DNA of 64,000 bases from Bog-257 sp963834135 (GTDB lineage: Bacteria > Acidobacteriota > Terriglobia > Terriglobales > Acidobacteriaceae): positions 186,001-250,000 of the forward strand of contig CAWIAN010000008.1 in assembly GCA_963834135.1 (NCBI GenBank). The letters run 5' to 3'. Below the pieces are notes generated by a model. The model was not told the origin of the DNA. It was given only the letters and a program-made list of their open reading frames with translations, and did no database searches. Positions 51,940 to 61,279 of this stretch are shown in pieces (the first letter of the stretch is position 1; the number at the start of each line of letters is the position of its first letter). The position numbers and the translations under genes were made by a program.

Positions 51940-54372
51940 TTATTCCGTTCGCAACGCCTGCATCGGATCGACGGACGCTGCACGTCTTGCAGGCAGGTAT
52001 GCCGCCAGCAGAACCACGGCCAGCAGCAGCGCGGGCACTGCGACCAGTGTTGCCGGATCGTAGGGACTGACCTGATAAAGGCTGGTCTTCAACAGTCGCG
52101 TTCCCGCAACCGAGAGGAGCAACCCGATGACGCACCCTGCGGCGCCCAGATACAAGCCGCGCTTGAGCACCATGTTATGGATGTCGCTGCGGTCCGCGCC
52201 CAGCGCTATGCGCAGCGCCATCTCGCGCTGATGTTGCGAAACCAGGTACGAGATCACGCCGAACAAACCGATCGCCGCCAAAAGCAGCGCCACTCCGGAG
52301 AAGGCCAGCAGGGTCATCATCGTGAAGCGCCGCTGTGCCAGGGAGTCGGATACGAGCGTTGCCAGAGTCGTGCTCCGGTAGAGCGGCAGCTCTTTGTCGA
52401 CAGACCACACCTGCTGCTGCACCTCGCTGAACAAGCCCTGATCGGCGCGACTGGTGCGGAGTAGGAATGCCGTGTGGCCCGCGGTCCAGGTCTGCATCTG
52501 GAACATGGATTGGTAGATCATTGCGGGCGGATCGGCGTCGAGGGCGGAGATGTGCACGTCTTGCGCGACACCAACGATGGTGAACAGGCCGCGATCGCCC
52601 CAGTAAAAACGCTGGCCAAGCGGATCCAGGCCGTGGAAATATTTGCTCGCCATGGCCTCGCTGATAATTGCCACCAGCGGGGCTTTCGGGCTGTCCTGAT
52701 CGCTGAAGCTGCGGCCTTCGCGCAGTCCGATGCCCATCGCCTTGAAGTAGCCTGGCGTGACCAGCGAGTTCTGCGCGAAGTGGAAGTCGTCAGCGGCGGC
52801 GTGCTCCAGCCGGAAGCCAATGCCGCGTTCGTCGCTCAACGGAAGATGGCTGGCAGCGGCGACGGTGGTCACCCCCGGCAAAGTCTGCAATCGGGCTAGC
52901 AGTACCTTCTGTACGGCCATACGCTTGGCCGGGTCGGGATATCGCTGCGTATCGAAGATGGTGCGAACGACGAACGCATCTTTAGGATCGAAGCCGAGAG
53001 GTGTGTTTAAGACGTGCAGGAAGCTGCGCACCAGCAGGCTGCCGCCGATGAGAAGCAAGAGAGCCAACGCGATCTCTCCCACCGCAACGGAATTCTGTAG
53101 TCTCTGCGTGCTTCGCGAGGAGCCGGTCTGCTGCGTGTCTTTCAGGAATGCCTGTGGAGCGACATGCGACAAGCGCCATGCGGGGATGAATCCGAATAGC
53201 ACCGTGGTGAGAACCGAGAGCCCTAGCGTGAAGAGAAGCGTCGTGGGATGGAGCGTGACTTCGTGGAGGCGGGGGACACCGGCTGGCCCATAGTTGCGCA
53301 ACCCGGCAACTAAGGACACAGCCAGTGCAATCCCCGCACATCCACCCAGCAAGGACAGCAGAGAACTCTCCGTCAGGCACTGACGCAGCAGCGCCGTTCG
53401 AGCCGCTCCGACGGCACTGCGGATCGCCATTTCGCGGCTGCGCGCGCCGGCTCGCGCCAGCAACAAGTTCGCGACATTAGCACAAGCGATGAGGAGCACG
53501 CAGATCACGGCACAGGCGAGCAGCAGCACCAGCGGACGCGCCTTGTCCACCGTATAGGCGGAGAACTGATAGACGCGCGGCATCACGCGCACCGTGCCCG
53601 AGTAGCTGTCGGGGTGTGATTGCTGAAAGACGTTGGCAATGTGATCGACATCCGGCTGCGCCTGCTGGAGAGTCACGCCTGGCTTGAGGCGGCCGATCAG
53701 CCCAACGCCAAATTCCATGACGCGATTTTGCGGAGCCAGCACCGTGGGCGAGAAGCCGATCGGCAGCCACAGGTCGGCGCTCTCGGAGAACGGCTTGCCG
53801 TCAAATGGAAAATGAAACGACGGAGGCATGACCCCGATGACGATGTACGGCTTCTCATCGAGCTTGATAGTGCGGCCGAGAATGCCGGGGTCGCCGTGAT
53901 ACTGGTTCTGCCAGAGCGAGTACGAAAGCTCGGCGACATTACCGGAATCAGCGCGATCTTCGTTGGCCGTGAAGGGGCGGCCTATCAATGGCGAAACCCC
54001 CAGCGTCGGGAAAGCTGAGGCGGAGATTCGAGCGGCGCGTATCCTCAGTGGCTGGCCCTCGCCGGTCAGATTGAATCCGTCGCTTTCGAAGGCCGCCACA
54101 CTGGAGAACGAACGATTCTGATCGCGATAATCGAGATATTCCTGAGCTGACACCCCAAGCTCTTCACCTGGAGCAACGGTTCCGGTCTCAGAGACCAATA
54201 TCAGCCGGTCAGGCTGAAAGTAGGGAAGCGGCCGCAGAAGAATGGCGTCGACCACGCTGAACATCGCCGTATTAGCGCCGATACCGAGCGCAAGCGTAAG
54301 TATCGCGACCAGCGCGAAGCCGGGCGATTTCCGGAGCTGACGAAGGCCGAAGCGAATATTCTGACGAATCAT
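51940..54372 (-). CDS. ADOP-family ABC transporter permease, copy 3
   Basis: 810 residues. The start MIRQNIRFGLRQLRKSPGF and the first helix ALVAILTLALGIGANTAMFS are standard, as is the end PARRAASVDPMQALRTE. The first periplasmic domain follows the FSVVDAILLRPLPYFQPDRL variety, the commonest ADOP type. Domain order is as in copy 1. It is 40 bases upstream of copy 2 on the transcribed strand. Confidence 0.92.
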   Translation of the reverse strand: MIRQNIRFGLRQLRKSPGFALVAILTLALGIGANTAMFSVVDAILLRPLPYFQPDRLILVSETGTVAPGEELGVSAQEYLDYRDQNRSFSSVAAFESDGFNLTGEGQPLRIRAARISASAFPTLGVSPLIGRPFTANEDRADSGNVAELSYSLWQNQYHGDPGILGRTIKLDEKPYIVIGVMPPSFHFPFDGKPFSESADLWLPIGFSPTVLAPQNRVMEFGVGLIGRLKPGVTLQQAQPDVDHIANVFQQSHPDSYSGTVRVMPRVYQFSAYTVDKARPLVLLLACAVICVLLIACANVANLLLARAGARSREMAIRSAVGAARTALLRQCLTESSLLSLLGGCAGIALAVSLVAGLRNYGPAGVPRLHEVTLHPTTLLFTLGLSVLTTVLFGFIPAWRLSHVAPQAFLKDTQQTGSSRSTQRLQNSVAVGEIALALLLLIGGSLLVRSFLHVLNTPLGFDPKDAFVVRTIFDTQRYPDPAKRMAVQKVLLARLQTLPGVTTVAAASHLPLSDERGIGFRLEHAAADDFHFAQNSLVTPGYFKAMGIGLREGRSFSDQDSPKAPLVAIISEAMASKYFHGLDPLGQRFYWGDRGLFTIVGVAQDVHISALDADPPAMIYQSMFQMQTWTAGHTAFLLRTSRADQGLFSEVQQQVWSVDKELPLYRSTTLATLVSDSLAQRRFTMMTLLAFSGVALLLAAIGLFGVISYLVSQHQREMALRIALGADRSDIHNMVLKRGLYLGAAGCVIGLLLSVAGTRLLKTSLYQVSPYDPATLVAVPALLLAVVLLAAYLPARRAASVDPMQALRTE

Positions 54373-54458
54373 AAGAATGCGGGCACTTGACGATTAGCAT
54401 TCAGCACTTGGCAAGACTGCCGTCATCAACCGGTCCGCGCCGAGTGCGATTTGCCGTC

Positions 54459-56954
54459 CTATTCCGTTCTCAACGCTCGCATCGGCTCGATCGACGCCGC
54501 GCGGCGCGCGGGTAGCATGGACGCCGCTGCCACCACCAAAACCACGATCAACACTGCGGCGCCGATCACCGGGGGACTCGCGGGACTCACGTCGTACAGC
54601 TGGCTGCGCAAGGCGCGTGAGAGCAGCATGGCCACGGGCAAGGTCACTACCACGCTGATTCCGGCGAGCCAGAGCACATCTGATACCACCAGCCTCACAA
54701 CCGTACTGCGTTGCGCTCCCAGCGCCATGCGAATCCCGATCTCATGCGTGCGCTGCGCGGTGCTGTACGCCAGCACACCGTACAGGCCGATGGCCGCCAT
54801 CAACGTTGCCAGCAGTCCGAAACTCACCGCCAGCATCGCGACCACCTGATCGTTCGAGACGCTTTGCGATATCTGCTCGTCCATGGTGCGCAAGCCGTCG
54901 ACCACCAGCCTGGAATCGAGCTGCTGCATCGCCGAGCGAATGTCAGCCTTGGCTGCGTCGGGCGACTGCCAGGTGCGCACATAGAACTGGAGGAAGCCAG
55001 GATCGGGCGTCTGGGTTTCGGCGCGATAAACGGTGTCCCGCACCGCGGTGCGCATGTCGACGTGCCGGGTGTCGCCGACAACGCCGACGATTTCAAAGCC
55101 TGCAATGCCGAGGCGATTGCCGTGCCGCAGGGTTTTGCCGATCGCATTTTGCGGAGTCCCGAAATATTTCTTCGCGAATTGCGCGTTTACGATCACGACC
55201 TTCGGTTTGTTGGAAAGGTCTTGGTCGTTGAAGTCGCGTCCAGCAAGCAGAGGGATGCCCGCGGTCGAGAAGTAGCCGGGAAGCGTCCACGGCCCCTCGA
55301 CTATCACCGCGTCACTGAGCGCGCCGCCGGGGAGGATCACGCCGGTCATGCTGTCCATTCCCATTAATTCGGGATCGCTGTTCGCACTTACTGAGCGCAC
55401 ACCGGGAAGCGCGGACATCGTGCGAATAATGCGCTGATCGAGTTCGGGCACCTGCTCGGTCTTGTATCCGGCGAGCTGAGGATCGATGCCGAAGCTGAGC
55501 AGATGTTCGCTCACGAAGCCGACATCGACGCTGCGGAGGTTGTGAAGCGTCTGCACGAAAAGCCCCGCCCCAATCAGCAACATCAGGCTCAAACTGATTT
55601 GTAGAGCCACAGAGATCCGACGGAAACGAAGGTTGGTTTCCGTCGCCGTGGCGCTTTGTTGCTTCAGTGAGTTGACGAGATCGGGATACAGGAAGCGCAG
55701 CGCGGGCGCCAGGCTGAAGAGCAAACTTACCAGCAACGCCAATCCAAAGTTAAACAACAAGACCCGCAGGTCGGGATGAGCCGAGAAGGGGAGCTCGCTG
55801 GTGGGATCTTGCACGACCTTGCGAATCAAGACTGATGAGAGGGTCGGCGCCAACACAATCCCTAATATGCTGCCGAGCAGCCCGAGCACCAGTCCTTCGA
55901 TCAGCAGCTGCCGCACAACCTGCCAGCGGCTGGCGCCAAGCGAATAGCGCACGGACATCTCGCGCACACGACCGGCCGCCCTGACCAGCAGAAGGCTCGA
56001 GACGTTCACACAAGCCATAAGCAGGACGAGCCCAACCATTCCCATGAGGATGAGAAGTGGAACGCGAAGCTGATCGCGCAGCGGTGAGAAGCCGCGGGAG
56101 TTGTCGATCAGGAGGAGTTTTGTCTGTTGCAGAAATCCGCGGCGCAGGAGTTGCTCGGACTGGTCCGTCCCGGCTAGTTGCTCTTTGCGGATGCCTTGCC
56201 ACAGCGGATTGACGGCTGCTTCCGCGTGCGCCAGTGTTTCACCCGGCTTGAGGCGTGCCTCGATCGTCAGCCACGCCGAGTTGAAGTCGCTCGGTTCGTA
56301 CATCCCAGGGGCAACGAGCTTCGTGGCGCTGAGTGGAAAGAAGACATTCGGCGCATAACCGGAGATCGCGCTCTTAAAGCCGGGTTGCACTACGCCTACG
56401 ATCGTGAACGGCTGTCCGTTCACCAGCAGCGCTTTGCCCACAACGCTTGGGTCGGAGTTGAAGCGGCTCTTCCAGTAGTTGAAGCTCAGGGCGACAACGG
56501 GGACGCCGTTTTCCGAAACATCGTCAGCGGGAATGAGGAGGCGTCCAGCGGCTGGTCGCACTCCCAGCACGTCGAAATAATTGCCGGTGACCATCTCGCC
56601 GTAAGCCAGTTCCGGCTGGTTGTTCCAACGCACGCCCACTTGCGATTCGCTGTTGGCGATTACGCCCGAAAAGACAGAATTCTTGTCACGCAGCTCGCGA
56701 TATGCGGGAAGAGAAAAATAGTCGTGCTCATCTCCGCCGTAGTAATTTACGTTGCCGTTATGCAGGCCCTCGTAGCGCAAGCGGACGAGTTGTTCGGGAT
56801 GACTGATCGGCAGCGTGCGCAAAAGCGCCTGGTCGAGCAGCGTGAAGATTGCCGTGTTGGCGCCGATGCCGAGTGCCAGAGTGAGCACTGCGACCAGCGC
56901 GAAGATCGGCGACTTACGGAGTTGACGTAAGGCGAATCGAAGGTCTTGCCACAT
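54459..56954 (-). CDS. ADOP-family ABC transporter permease, copy 4 (first in the array)
   Basis: 831 residues, beginning MWQDLRFALRQLRKSPIF and ending ARRAASIEPMRALRTE. It shares with copy 1 the IFTLLDQALLRTLPISHPEQ block and YYGGDEHDYFSLP-type segment, so copies 1 and 4 are the closest pair although they are at opposite ends of the array. Transcribed first, it is 86 bases from copy 3. No ATP-binding partner, membrane-fusion protein or TolC-like gene is adjacent. Confidence 0.92.
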   Translation of the reverse strand: MWQDLRFALRQLRKSPIFALVAVLTLALGIGANTAIFTLLDQALLRTLPISHPEQLVRLRYEGLHNGNVNYYGGDEHDYFSLPAYRELRDKNSVFSGVIANSESQVGVRWNNQPELAYGEMVTGNYFDVLGVRPAAGRLLIPADDVSENGVPVVALSFNYWKSRFNSDPSVVGKALLVNGQPFTIVGVVQPGFKSAISGYAPNVFFPLSATKLVAPGMYEPSDFNSAWLTIEARLKPGETLAHAEAAVNPLWQGIRKEQLAGTDQSEQLLRRGFLQQTKLLLIDNSRGFSPLRDQLRVPLLILMGMVGLVLLMACVNVSSLLLVRAAGRVREMSVRYSLGASRWQVVRQLLIEGLVLGLLGSILGIVLAPTLSSVLIRKVVQDPTSELPFSAHPDLRVLLFNFGLALLVSLLFSLAPALRFLYPDLVNSLKQQSATATETNLRFRRISVALQISLSLMLLIGAGLFVQTLHNLRSVDVGFVSEHLLSFGIDPQLAGYKTEQVPELDQRIIRTMSALPGVRSVSANSDPELMGMDSMTGVILPGGALSDAVIVEGPWTLPGYFSTAGIPLLAGRDFNDQDLSNKPKVVIVNAQFAKKYFGTPQNAIGKTLRHGNRLGIAGFEIVGVVGDTRHVDMRTAVRDTVYRAETQTPDPGFLQFYVRTWQSPDAAKADIRSAMQQLDSRLVVDGLRTMDEQISQSVSNDQVVAMLAVSFGLLATLMAAIGLYGVLAYSTAQRTHEIGIRMALGAQRSTVVRLVVSDVLWLAGISVVVTLPVAMLLSRALRSQLYDVSPASPPVIGAAVLIVVLVVAAASMLPARRAASIEPMRALRTE

Positions 56955-57244
56955 ACGAGGTCTTTGACCTACCAGAGTGAACGCGCAGCGAACTCGTCCG
57001 AGGGAATCACTGCAAGAAGCTGGCCAAGGTTAATCGCGATGTATCAGCCACTTACACCTGTTGCGGCGTGACCGCAATGTCCGGCGACGAAACTCTACGT
57101 CCGCTTATGGACAGGAATACGCCAATCGCGGCTCGCAGGTTCCGTCATTTCTCGGCAAGTGATGGATTCACAAGCAGATGGGGCAACGTAAGTACATCCT
57201 TTGCGTTCTAAGTTTGTGCGGGATGAGCGCGCCCGCTTCGAGCG
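56955..57244. other. Divergent gap between permease array and saccharide cluster
   Basis: 290 bases. No gene or repeat family is recognised. Promoters for both units should lie here but cannot be assigned by eye. Confidence 0.45.
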
Positions 57245-58057
57245 ATGCAAATATCTCCGGTACCTGTCCAAATTGCATTGAACCCTCAGTCCGCGGCTTC
57301 GGATCGCTCGCTCCTGGAGCAGCAGGTTCGGCGGCTCGGCGACTGGTTTCATAACATCGATCTTTTTGGTGTGCCGACAGCCCCGGACCACTTTTTAGGA
57401 GATTTTCCCAACATAAAGTGGCAGCACCTGGCCAAGGCAATTCCGCAGGATCTTTCGGGCGCTGAGGTGCTGGATATCGGCTGCAACGGGGGTTTTTATT
57501 CCATCGAAATGAAGCGGCGCGGCGCGAAGCGAGTGTTGGGAATCGATGTCGACGAGCGCTATCTGGAGCAGGCACGCTTCGCCACCCGCACACTCGATCT
57601 TGAGGTGGAGTTCCAGCAGCGCTCGGTGTACGAAGTTCAGCACATTATCGGGCAGTTCGACTACGTCTTCTTCATGGGCGTGTTCTATCACCTGCGATAT
57701 CCGCTGTATGCGCTCGACCAGGTGGTGAAGAAGATCCGTCCCGAAGGCCGGCTCATCTTTCAGTCGATGCTGCGCGGTTCAGACGAAGTGAAGCCGTGGC
57801 AGCAGGACTATCTGTTCTGGGAGACCAAGATGTTCTCCGATCCGGCGTATCCGGCGATGCATTTCGTCGAGCACAGCTACGCAAACGACCAGACAAATTG
57901 GTGGATCCCGAATCGCGCCGCAGCCGAGGCCATGCTGCGGAGTTCGGGCCTTGAGATCGTCGAACATCCTGAGCCCGAAACCTGGATATGCTCGCCGCGC
58001 GAGACCATGCGCGGCGGCGAATACATTGTCGACCTTGAATTGAAGGGCACGCTTTAG
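57245..58057 (+). CDS. SAM-dependent methyltransferase of a saccharide cluster (TIGR04290-like)
   Basis: 270 residues. Motif I is VLDIGCNGGFY (75-85), motif II VLGIDVDERYL, and FDYVFFMGVFYHLRYPLYAL is the motif-IV region. The N-terminal LGDWFHNIDLFGVPTAPDHF and the following KWQHLAKAIPQDLSG resemble the CmoB-like Rta_06860 methyltransferase family (TIGR04290), as I recall it, which is found with glycosyltransferases. The downstream genes fit: glycosidase, epimerase and glycosyltransferases. It probably methylates a sugar or lipid-linked intermediate; substrate unknown. Confidence 0.85.
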   Translation: MQISPVPVQIALNPQSAASDRSLLEQQVRRLGDWFHNIDLFGVPTAPDHFLGDFPNIKWQHLAKAIPQDLSGAEVLDIGCNGGFYSIEMKRRGAKRVLGIDVDERYLEQARFATRTLDLEVEFQQRSVYEVQHIIGQFDYVFFMGVFYHLRYPLYALDQVVKKIRPEGRLIFQSMLRGSDEVKPWQQDYLFWETKMFSDPAYPAMHFVEHSYANDQTNWWIPNRAAAEAMLRSSGLEIVEHPEPETWICSPRETMRGGEYIVDLELKGTL

Positions 58058-58078
58058 GACAGCGAAAGGAAAGACTGC

Positions 58079-59047
58079 ATGGTGGAAGCGGTAATGCTTT
58101 GGAACGAGCCCAACAATCTTTCTCATTGGGATTTCAAGATCGATCCCGACTGGAAGATGTTTGCCGAAATGGCGAAGGCCGGAGCGCGCGCCATCAGGGC
58201 TGTCAATCCGGAGCTCAAGATCGTGCTGGGAGGAATATCTCCCATCGATCCTCATTTTATTGAATTGCTGACGGCCCACGGGCTGATCGACGAGATCGAC
58301 GTGGTAGCAGTACACGGTTTTCCGCTGGACTGGAACCACTGGAAACTCGATGAATGGCCGAACAAGATCGCCGAGGTACGAGCGGTCACGCGCAAGCCGG
58401 TGTGGGTGTCGGAGGCGGGCGCGTCGTCATTCGGCGCCGAAGAGGTTCAGACCTTCGGTATGAAACGTACGGCCGAGTTGCTGCTGGGGGAAGTTGAGCG
58501 GGTGCACTGGTACAGCCTGCACGACCTGCCGGCTTCGTGGTCAGCGACCACCCGGCATAAAGAAGCCGAGGGCAGCTCTTATTACCGTCATTACTACATG
58601 GGCCTGTTGCGCGAAGATGGTTCGCCGAAACCGGCGACAGAGTGCTTTCCCGGGGGAATGGGAATCTGTCAGTGGTTTCATTACGAGGACCATCGGCTGG
58701 AGTCGTCGGTTGAGTGGCTGCGCCGGCTGGGTGTGCGTCACCTTCGCACCGGTGTGAGTTGGGCAGACTGGTTCCGAGCCGATTCCGAAAAGTGGTTCGA
58801 CCGGCAGATGAATGCCATCGACGAGTTTGCTGTCACCATGACGCTCTGCTTTACGCCGGAGCACCTGGGAGTGGAGCGTCATTATGCCAGCCCGCCCAAG
58901 AACCCGCAGGATTTTGCGGACTTCGCGAGTTGGGCAGTGGAGCGTTACGCGGCTGGGAGCCGCAAGGTGGAGAACGAGGGTGTACAAGCAGCGCAAAGCG
59001 CGAGGTTCTTGAGAGATTTCATGGATCTTTCGGTGGGGGCACGATAG
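58079..59047 (+). CDS. GH39/clan-A-like glycosidase with apparently circularly permuted barrel
   Basis: 322 residues without signal peptide. The protein opens almost at once with AVMLWNEPNNLSHW (acid/base Glu10), the strand-4 motif of clan GH-A. KPVWVSEAGASSFG follows with the nucleophile Glu112 (strand 7), then RVHWYSLHDLP (strand 8). Only after these come segments typical of the start of such barrels: GICQWFHYEDHRLESSVEWL, LGVRHLRTGVSWADWF (strand 2-like) and VTMTLCFTPEHLG (strand 3-like), ending in the helix DFADFASWAVERYA that would normally precede strand 4. AGGAAAG precedes the ATG, and the stop abuts the next start codon. Beta-xylosidase-like specificity is a guess. Confidence 0.8.
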   Translation: MVEAVMLWNEPNNLSHWDFKIDPDWKMFAEMAKAGARAIRAVNPELKIVLGGISPIDPHFIELLTAHGLIDEIDVVAVHGFPLDWNHWKLDEWPNKIAEVRAVTRKPVWVSEAGASSFGAEEVQTFGMKRTAELLLGEVERVHWYSLHDLPASWSATTRHKEAEGSSYYRHYYMGLLREDGSPKPATECFPGGMGICQWFHYEDHRLESSVEWLRRLGVRHLRTGVSWADWFRADSEKWFDRQMNAIDEFAVTMTLCFTPEHLGVERHYASPPKNPQDFADFASWAVERYAAGSRKVENEGVQAAQSARFLRDFMDLSVGAR

Positions 59048-60166
59048 ATGTCGAAACGAGTCTTGATCACCGGTGGCGCCGGATTTGTCGGTTCGCATAT
59101 CGCCGATGCGCTGCTTCGACAAAGTCATGAGGTGCGAATCTTCGACAACCTCACGCCTCAAGTACATCACGGCGGCTGGCCGGATTACTTGCCGGACGAT
59201 GTCGAGCTGGTGTCAGGTGACATGCGAAACCTGGACCAGGTAAAGCATGCGGTCGACGGCGTGGATGTGATCTTTCATATGGCGGCGGCGGTGGGGGTGG
59301 GGCAGTCGATGTACGAGATTGCGCAGTACATGGGCTCCAATACGCAGGGTACCGCCAATCTACTGCAGGCTCTGCTGGATACAAACGTCAAGATCGAGAA
59401 GCTCATTGTGGCTTCGTCGATGTCCATCTACGGCGAGGGAAAGTATTTATGCGGCGAGTGCGGAGAGGTTGCTCCGGCGCCTCGTACCAGCAGCCAGCTG
59501 AAGTCGAAGCATTGGGAGATGCTGTGTCCCTTGTGCGGGCAGGTGTTGCAGCCGATCGCGACGGATGAGTCGAAGCCGTTGCAGTGCACATCGGTTTATG
59601 CCCTGAGCAAGAAAGATCAGGAGGAGCTAGCGCTGCTCTTCGGCCGAACCTACGGAGTTCCGGTGGTAGCTTTGCGGTATTTCAATATTTACGGGACTCG
59701 GCAGTCGCTATCGAATCCCTACACCGGCGTCGCGGCGATTTTTGCCTCACGCCTGCTGAATGGCCGGGCGCCCATGGTGTTTGAAGATGCCCGCCAGATG
59801 CGGGATTTCGTCAGTGTTCACGATGTGGTGCGGGCGAATTTGCTGGCCATGGAGCGCCGTGCGGGCGATGGCATGGCGCTGAACATCGGCTCAGGACATC
59901 CGATCACGATCGGCGACGTGGCGCAGCATTTGACGGGCTGCATGGGCGAAGCGATTCCGGCGGAGATCACGGGCAAGTATCGCGCGGGCGATATTCGCCA
60001 CTGCTTCGCGGACATCTCGGCAGCGCGAGAGGTGTTAGGTTATGCGCCGCGATATCGTTTTGCCGACGGTATTGCCGAACTGGTGGAGTGGCTGCGCTCG
60101 CAGACTGCCGTCGATAAGGCGGCGCAGATGGTGCATGAACTCACGGCCTACGGATTGACGGCGTAA
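59048..60166 (+). CDS. NAD-dependent sugar-nucleotide epimerase/dehydratase with a four-cysteine insertion
   Basis: 372 residues of the extended SDR family. TGGAGFVGSH (8-17) binds NAD; the active site has SSMSIYG (123-129) and Tyr184-Lys188 in VYALSK; RYFNIYGTRQ and VEWL are typical of UDP-glucose 4-epimerase relatives. Between residues 130 and 172 is an insert with Cys135, Cys138, Cys160 and Cys163 (CGEC...CPLC), the spacing of a zinc ribbon, placed between the catalytic Ser and Tyr. The stop of the glycosidase directly precedes its start. It probably makes the sugar nucleotide used by the adjacent transferases. Confidence 0.87.
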   Translation: MSKRVLITGGAGFVGSHIADALLRQSHEVRIFDNLTPQVHHGGWPDYLPDDVELVSGDMRNLDQVKHAVDGVDVIFHMAAAVGVGQSMYEIAQYMGSNTQGTANLLQALLDTNVKIEKLIVASSMSIYGEGKYLCGECGEVAPAPRTSSQLKSKHWEMLCPLCGQVLQPIATDESKPLQCTSVYALSKKDQEELALLFGRTYGVPVVALRYFNIYGTRQSLSNPYTGVAAIFASRLLNGRAPMVFEDARQMRDFVSVHDVVRANLLAMERRAGDGMALNIGSGHPITIGDVAQHLTGCMGEAIPAEITGKYRAGDIRHCFADISAAREVLGYAPRYRFADGIAELVEWLRSQTAVDKAAQMVHELTAYGLTA

Positions 60167-60168
60167 TC

Positions 60169-61279
60169 ATGCGAGTTCTACTCACAGCCGACACAGTGGG
60201 AGGCGTCTGGACCTACGCGCGCGAGCTGGCTACAGGCCTGGTTCGGCGGGGTGCGCAGGTCACGCTGGTCAGCTTTGGGCACATGCCGGAGCCACGCCAG
60301 CTCGAATGGATGGAAGGGCTGCGCAACTTAGATTTCCGGCCGACCGCCTTTCGCCTGGAATGGATGCAAGACTCTGCGGAGGACATTGCCGCTTCCTCCG
60401 AATATTTGCTGAACGTGATCAGGGAAACACGCCCTGACCTTTTGCACCTGAACCAGTATTGCTATGGAGCCTCTGGACGTCGATGTGCCGAAGATCGTCG
60501 TAGCTCACAGTGACGTGGTGAGCTGGTGGGTTGCGGTGCACGGGCAGGAGCCGACGCAGAACGACTGGATTGGCTGGTATCGCGAGATCGTTCAGCGGGG
60601 ATTGAACGGCGCAACTACGGTGTTGGCTCCGTCACGCTGGATGCTGTCGCAAATCGAGAAACATTATGGGCCGCGACCGAATAGCCGCGTCATCTATAAC
60701 GGCCGCAGTCCGCAGTGGTTCAATCCGCACGGCGTGAAGGAAAACCTCGTACTCTCGGTCGGACGGCTGTGGGATCCGGCAAAGCAGGTATCGCTTTTGG
60801 CGAAGTGCGATTGCGGATGGCCTGCCCTCATCGCCGGGGAGACCCAGCATCCCGATGAGGCCTATCGCACGGAGACTAAGCGGGTGGTGTGTGAAGGCAT
60901 GCTGGAGTTGAAGGGTAAGCAGACTCCTGAGCAGCTACGCTCGCTGTTTGCGCGATCGGCGATCTATGCGGCCACTTCTCGCTATGAGCCGTTTGGGCTG
61001 GCACTGGTGGAAGCCGCCCTGTCGCGCTGCGCGATTGTGGCGAACGATATCCCTCCATTTCGAGAGTTGTGGGGCGAGACGGCGTGCTACTTCCAGAGCG
61101 ACGATGTTGACGACTTGCGGGACGTGATCACGGTGCTACGAAACGATCGCGCACGGCTGCGTAATCAAGCGGAATTGGCCCATCAGAGAGCGCGCCGCCA
61201 TTTCAGCGCCGACCGGATGGTCGATGAGTATCTTGATGTCTATCAGTCAGTTAGCTCGAAAAGGTTAATAGCTGCATGA
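60169..61279 (+). pseudogene. GT4 glycosyltransferase gene interrupted by a one-base frameshift near 60465
   Basis: The first frame encodes MRVLLTADTVGGVWTYAREL, the classic GT4 N-terminal loop, and reads well to HLNQYCYGA. After that the neighbouring frame continues DVDVPKIVVAHSDVVSWW and the rest of the enzyme: VLAPSRWMLSQI, LVLSVGRLWDPAKQ, and SRYEPFGLALVEAALSRCAI (the donor-binding E-x7-E motif). Removing one T in GCCTCTGG at about 60471-60478 restores one protein of about 369 residues. The rest is well conserved, so an indel artefact or a very recent mutation is likely. The end overlaps the next gene by ATGA. Confidence 0.82.
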
